DNA from: Candidatus Equimonas enterica | GTDB lineage: Bacteria; Bacteroidota; Bacteroidia; Bacteroidales; Bacteroidaceae | Assembly: GCA_018066225.1 (NCBI GenBank) | Contig: JAGHRU010000043.1 | Coordinates: 1-8,056 of the forward strand | Length of the DNA stretch: 8,056 nt | Reading direction: 5' to 3' | Shown here: one piece after another, positions 5,954 to 8,056 of the stretch | How positions within the stretch are numbered: the stretch's first letter is position 1 | How the letters are laid out: every line of letters starts with the position of its first letter | The notes under the pieces: generated by a model | Told to the model about the DNA's origin: nothing | Seen by the model: the letters and a program-made list of their open reading frames with translations, nothing else | Database searches by the model: none | Position numbers and translations under genes: made by a program

Positions 5954-7705
5954 ATGGATACACTGCTCTCCCAATGCAGGGAAGAAGCCCAGCGCTGGCT
6001 GGACTCCCCCCACTACGATGCTGCCACCAAGCAGCAGGTCAGTGCGATGCTCGCCGCCGAAGACACCAGCGAACTCATCGATGCTTTTTACCGCACCCTG
6101 GAGTTCGGCACGGGTGGTCTGCGTGGCATTATGGGTCCCGGCACCAACCGTATGAACCGCTACATCGTGGGCATGGCGACGCAAGGCTTTGCCAACTACC
6201 TGCTCAAAGCCTTTGCCGACCGCAAGGACGACCTCAGCGTCGTCGTCGGTCACGACTGCCGCAACAACAGCCGCCTCTTCGCAGAGACAACAGCCGCCAT
6301 CTTCTCGGCCAACGGCTTCACCGTCTATCTCTTTGAAAGCCTTCGCCCGACGCCCGAAGTATCCTTCGCCATCCGCCACCTCGGGGCACAGGCTGGCGTA
6401 AACGTGACAGCCAGTCACAATCCCAAGGAATACAACGGCTACAAGGCCTATTGGGCCGACGGCGCACAAGTGCTCGCGCCGCACGACAAAGGCATCATCG
6501 ATGAGGTCAATCGCGTCAGCATCGAGCAGGTGAAGTTCACTGCCGACTGGAGCCGCATCCACATCATTGGCGGCGACATGGACTACGACTACATGCAAGC
6601 CGTACGCCGCGTGATGATCGACCAAGAAGTCATCCGCCGTCAGCACGACCTCAACATCGTGTATAGCGCGATGCACGGCGCAGGACGCGTGCTCGTGCCG
6701 ATGTGCTTGCGCTCTTGGGGATTTGACAACATCCATGTCGTGCCCGAGCAGATGGTCATCGACGGCAACTTCTCAACAGTCGTTAGTCCCAATCCCGAAA
6801 ATCCCGAAGCCATGACGCTGGGCATGCGCCTCGGCACGCGTCTGGGTGCAGACCTTGTGGTGGCTACCGACCCCGATGCCGACCGCTTGGCCATCGTCTG
6901 CCGCGACGCAAAAGGCGAGTGGATGATTATCAACGGCAACCAGACGGTGATGATGTTCATCTACTACATCATCAAGAACAAGCAGACCCTTGGCCAACTC
7001 CGCCCCAGCGATTTCCTCGTCAAGACCATCGTGACCACCGAAGTCGTGGCAGAGATGGCACGAAAGAACGGCGTGGAACTGCGCGACTGCTATACGGGTT
7101 TCAAGTGGATTGCCCACGAGATTGCCCTCAGCGAGGGTAAGCAGCAATACATTGGCGGTGGCGAGGAGAGTTTCGGCTTCCTGCCCTACGACAGTGTCCG
7201 CGACAAAGACGCACCAGCCTCCATCTGCCTCATCGCCGAAATAGCAGCGTGGGCCAAGGATCAGGGCATGACGCTCTACGACCTGCTGATGCAGATTTAC
7301 TGCGAATACGGCTTCAGTTACGAGCACACCGTCAATGTGGTGCGTCCGGGCAAGACTGGTGCTGACGAGATACGCGCCATGATGGAGCACTTCCGCCAGT
7401 GTCCGCCCACCGACCTCGGCGGCAGCAGCGTGGCCATTATCAAGGACTACCAGAGCTTACAGCAGACGACGGCAGCCGACGGAGGGCAGACACCGATTGC
7501 TATGCCCGAGAGCAGCAACGTCTTGCAGTGGTTCTGCACCGACGGCTGCAAGGTCAGCGTACGTCCTTCGGGCACAGAGCCGAAAATCAAGTTCTACATC
7601 GAAGTCAAAGACGCAGCCATGAAGACCGCAGCCGACTACGCCGACAGCCTCGCCCGCGCCAAGAAGAAGGTGGAAGCCATCAAGCAAAGCCTCGGCCTCG
7701 AATAG
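5954..7705 (+). CDS. Alpha-D-phosphohexomutase (phosphoglucomutase/phosphomannomutase family)
   Basis: A 583-residue phospho-sugar mutase of the long, PgmB/PGM2-like type that interconverts hexose 1- and 6-phosphates through a phosphoserine. All four active-site regions are visible: TASHNP with catalytic Ser154, the metal-binding loop DPDADR (306-311), the sugar-binding loop GGEESFG (402-408), and the phosphate-binding loop RPSGTEPK (537-544). The early EFGTGGLRGIMGPGTNRMN (about 50-68) is typical of this long subgroup rather than the roughly 450-residue GlmM/ManB group. The length and complete motifs indicate a working enzyme. Whether it prefers glucose, mannose or another sugar phosphate cannot be told. 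It begins 18 bases after the nucleotidyltransferase and is the likely last gene of the plus-strand operon. The pair could supply and activate a sugar 1-phosphate. A short 6-bp stem (7691-7696 with 7705-7710) overlaps its TAG stop codon. Confidence 0.94.
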   Translation: MDTLLSQCREEAQRWLDSPHYDAATKQQVSAMLAAEDTSELIDAFYRTLEFGTGGLRGIMGPGTNRMNRYIVGMATQGFANYLLKAFADRKDDLSVVVGHDCRNNSRLFAETTAAIFSANGFTVYLFESLRPTPEVSFAIRHLGAQAGVNVTASHNPKEYNGYKAYWADGAQVLAPHDKGIIDEVNRVSIEQVKFTADWSRIHIIGGDMDYDYMQAVRRVMIDQEVIRRQHDLNIVYSAMHGAGRVLVPMCLRSWGFDNIHVVPEQMVIDGNFSTVVSPNPENPEAMTLGMRLGTRLGADLVVATDPDADRLAIVCRDAKGEWMIINGNQTVMMFIYYIIKNKQTLGQLRPSDFLVKTIVTTEVVAEMARKNGVELRDCYTGFKWIAHEIALSEGKQQYIGGGEESFGFLPYDSVRDKDAPASICLIAEIAAWAKDQGMTLYDLLMQIYCEYGFSYEHTVNVVRPGKTGADEIRAMMEHFRQCPPTDLGGSSVAIIKDYQSLQQTTAADGGQTPIAMPESSNVLQWFCTDGCKVSVRPSGTEPKIKFYIEVKDAAMKTAADYADSLARAKKKVEAIKQSLGLE

Positions 7706-7737
7706 CCGAGCGGTGGCACCCCGATGCCCTCCCACGA

Positions 7738-7783
7738 GGCATGCACTGCCCAAGTCTCGCGCAGGCTTGGGGCAGTGCATGTC
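7738..7783 (+). terminator. Strong hairpin downstream of the phosphohexomutase gene
   Basis: Bases 7738-7757 pair with 7763-7783 in a stem of about 20 bp that includes a few G-T pairs and one bulged G, closing on a CGCGC loop (7758-7762). It starts about 30 bases after the mutase stop and is the probable end of the plus-strand operon. Only GTCATTTTAG follows, so the T tract is weak. The arms contain CTGCCCA and GGGGCAG and form the first two positions of the 22-bp-register array. Confidence 0.6.
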
Positions 7784-7884
7784 ATTTTAGTGGGCAGTAA
7801 AATGTTTTACAATGGGCAGTATAATTTATTTTAATGGGCACTAAAATACATTTTAATGGGCAGTAAAATGAAACGCCCTGCCCA
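7747..7884. repeat. 22-bp-register GGGCA repeat array (long, seven positions) upstream of the DUF2461 gene
   Basis: A GGGCA-core hexamer recurs at exact 22-base steps. TGCCCA (inverted) starts at 7747, GGGGCA at 7769, TGGGCA at 7791, 7813, 7835 and 7857, and TGCCCA (inverted) at 7879. The four central units have AT-rich 16-base spacers of the form GTAAAAT-N2-ATTTTAA, each partly palindromic (for example GTAAAA/TTTTAC around TG at 7797-7810). The array is bounded by inverted copies on both sides, exactly six periods apart. It fills the gap between the mutase operon and the DUF2461 gene. Spacing of about two helical turns would place all cores on one face of the DNA. It is not a CRISPR: repeat and spacer are too short and the spacers are similar to one another. 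Confidence 0.8.
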
Positions 7885-7896
7885 AACAAAGGATTT

Positions 7897-8056
7897 ATGC
7901 AGCACGTCATCGATTTTCTCCAACGCCTCAAAGCGCACAACGACCGCGCTTGGTTTGGCGACCACAAAGCCGAATTTCTCGAAGTACAAGCCCGCTGGCA
8001 CGACTTCTGCGGCCAGTTGCTGACCGCCTTGTCGCCTACCGACCCATGGGTCACGT
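7897..8056 (+). CDS. DUF2461 family protein, N-terminal fragment (runs off the window)
   Basis: The first 53 residues of a protein that matches the start of the DUF2461 (TIGR02453-type) family, whose function is unknown. The diagnostic segment is FLQRLKAHNDRAWFGDHKAEF (residues 7-27 written across two parts: FLQRLKAHND, then RAWFGDHKAEF), corresponding to the family pattern FLxxLxxNNxRxWFxxxKxxY. Asn of the NND pair is His14 here. The ATG at 7897 puts this motif at the usual place near the N-terminus, and AAAGGA at 7888-7893 is a plausible ribosome-binding site, unlike most genes in the window. The leader directly upstream contains the 22-bp-register array. I see no good TAnnTTTG promoter between 7706 and 7896, so how it is transcribed is unclear. 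The C-terminal part is outside the window. Confidence 0.8.
   Translation, partial: MQHVIDFLQRLKAHNDRAWFGDHKAEFLEVQARWHDFCGQLLTALSPTDPWVT

Noticed and set aside
5713..6336. Plus-strand open frame bridging the nucleotidyltransferase and mutase genes
   Set aside because: It is out of frame with both real genes; its Arg/Pro/His/Leu-rich translation is typical of a shifted reading of GC-rich DNA.
5921..6736. Minus-strand open frame of 271 codons opposite the mutase gene
   Set aside because: It lies antisense to the mutase catalytic core and looks like low-complexity Val/Ala/His-rich sequence created by the codon bias of the opposite strand.
7747..7884. CRISPR array
   Set aside because: The unit is only 22 bp, with a 6-8 base conserved core and similar AT-rich spacers. 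It has inverted copies and no cas genes nearby.
7782..8054. Minus-strand open frame reading through the repeat array
   Set aside because: Its repeated YCPLK words come from the 22-bp repeat itself, and the rest is antisense to the DUF2461 gene.

Overview
The window looks like a chromosomal core region of a GC-rich member of the Bacteroidales (phylum Bacteroidota), possibly Prevotellaceae-like. Three things suggest this: DUF4270 lipoprotein and short glycogen/starch-synthase-like genes of a type typical of that phylum sit side by side, most genes lack a Shine-Dalgarno sequence, and the central promoter region carries TAnnTTTG-type elements. The genus call is an inference. No rRNA, tRNA, CRISPR array, transposase or phage gene is visible.

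Layout. Bases 1-251 hold the C-terminal end of galactokinase (galK, + strand). Bases 252-449 are the convergent gap between galK and purC, with a terminator, competing hairpins and a short 22-bp-register repeat array. A minus-strand operon, read right to left, runs panC (2652-1792), panD (1754-1410), purC (1388-450): two coenzyme A precursor genes and one purine gene, with gaps of 37 and 21 bases. Bases 2653-2844 are an AT-rich divergent promoter region in which the same 13-base element faces both ways. A plus-strand operon follows: a GT5-like glycogen-synthase-related protein (2845-3663), a DUF4270 lipoprotein (3691-5181), a sugar-phosphate nucleotidyltransferase (5192-5935) and an alpha-D-phosphohexomutase (5954-7705), with gaps of 27, 10 and 18 bases. 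Bases 7706-7896 contain a strong hairpin and a second, longer 22-bp-register array. A DUF2461 gene starts at 7897 and leaves the window.

How the genes work together. PanD makes beta-alanine and PanC joins it to pantoate to give pantothenate; PurC performs the SAICAR step of purine synthesis. In the plus-strand operon the mutase and nucleotidyltransferase are a plausible pair for making a sugar 1-phosphate and activating it as an NDP-sugar. The GT5-like protein has lost the usual substrate-binding motif, so its role, and that of the DUF4270 lipoprotein, are unknown.

The most unusual signal is non-coding. Two intergenic regions about 7.4 kb apart each carry a GGGCA-core hexamer repeated at exactly 22-bp steps. 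Some copies are inverted but stay in register: four positions at 259-330 and seven at 7747-7884. I do not recognise this as a named element.
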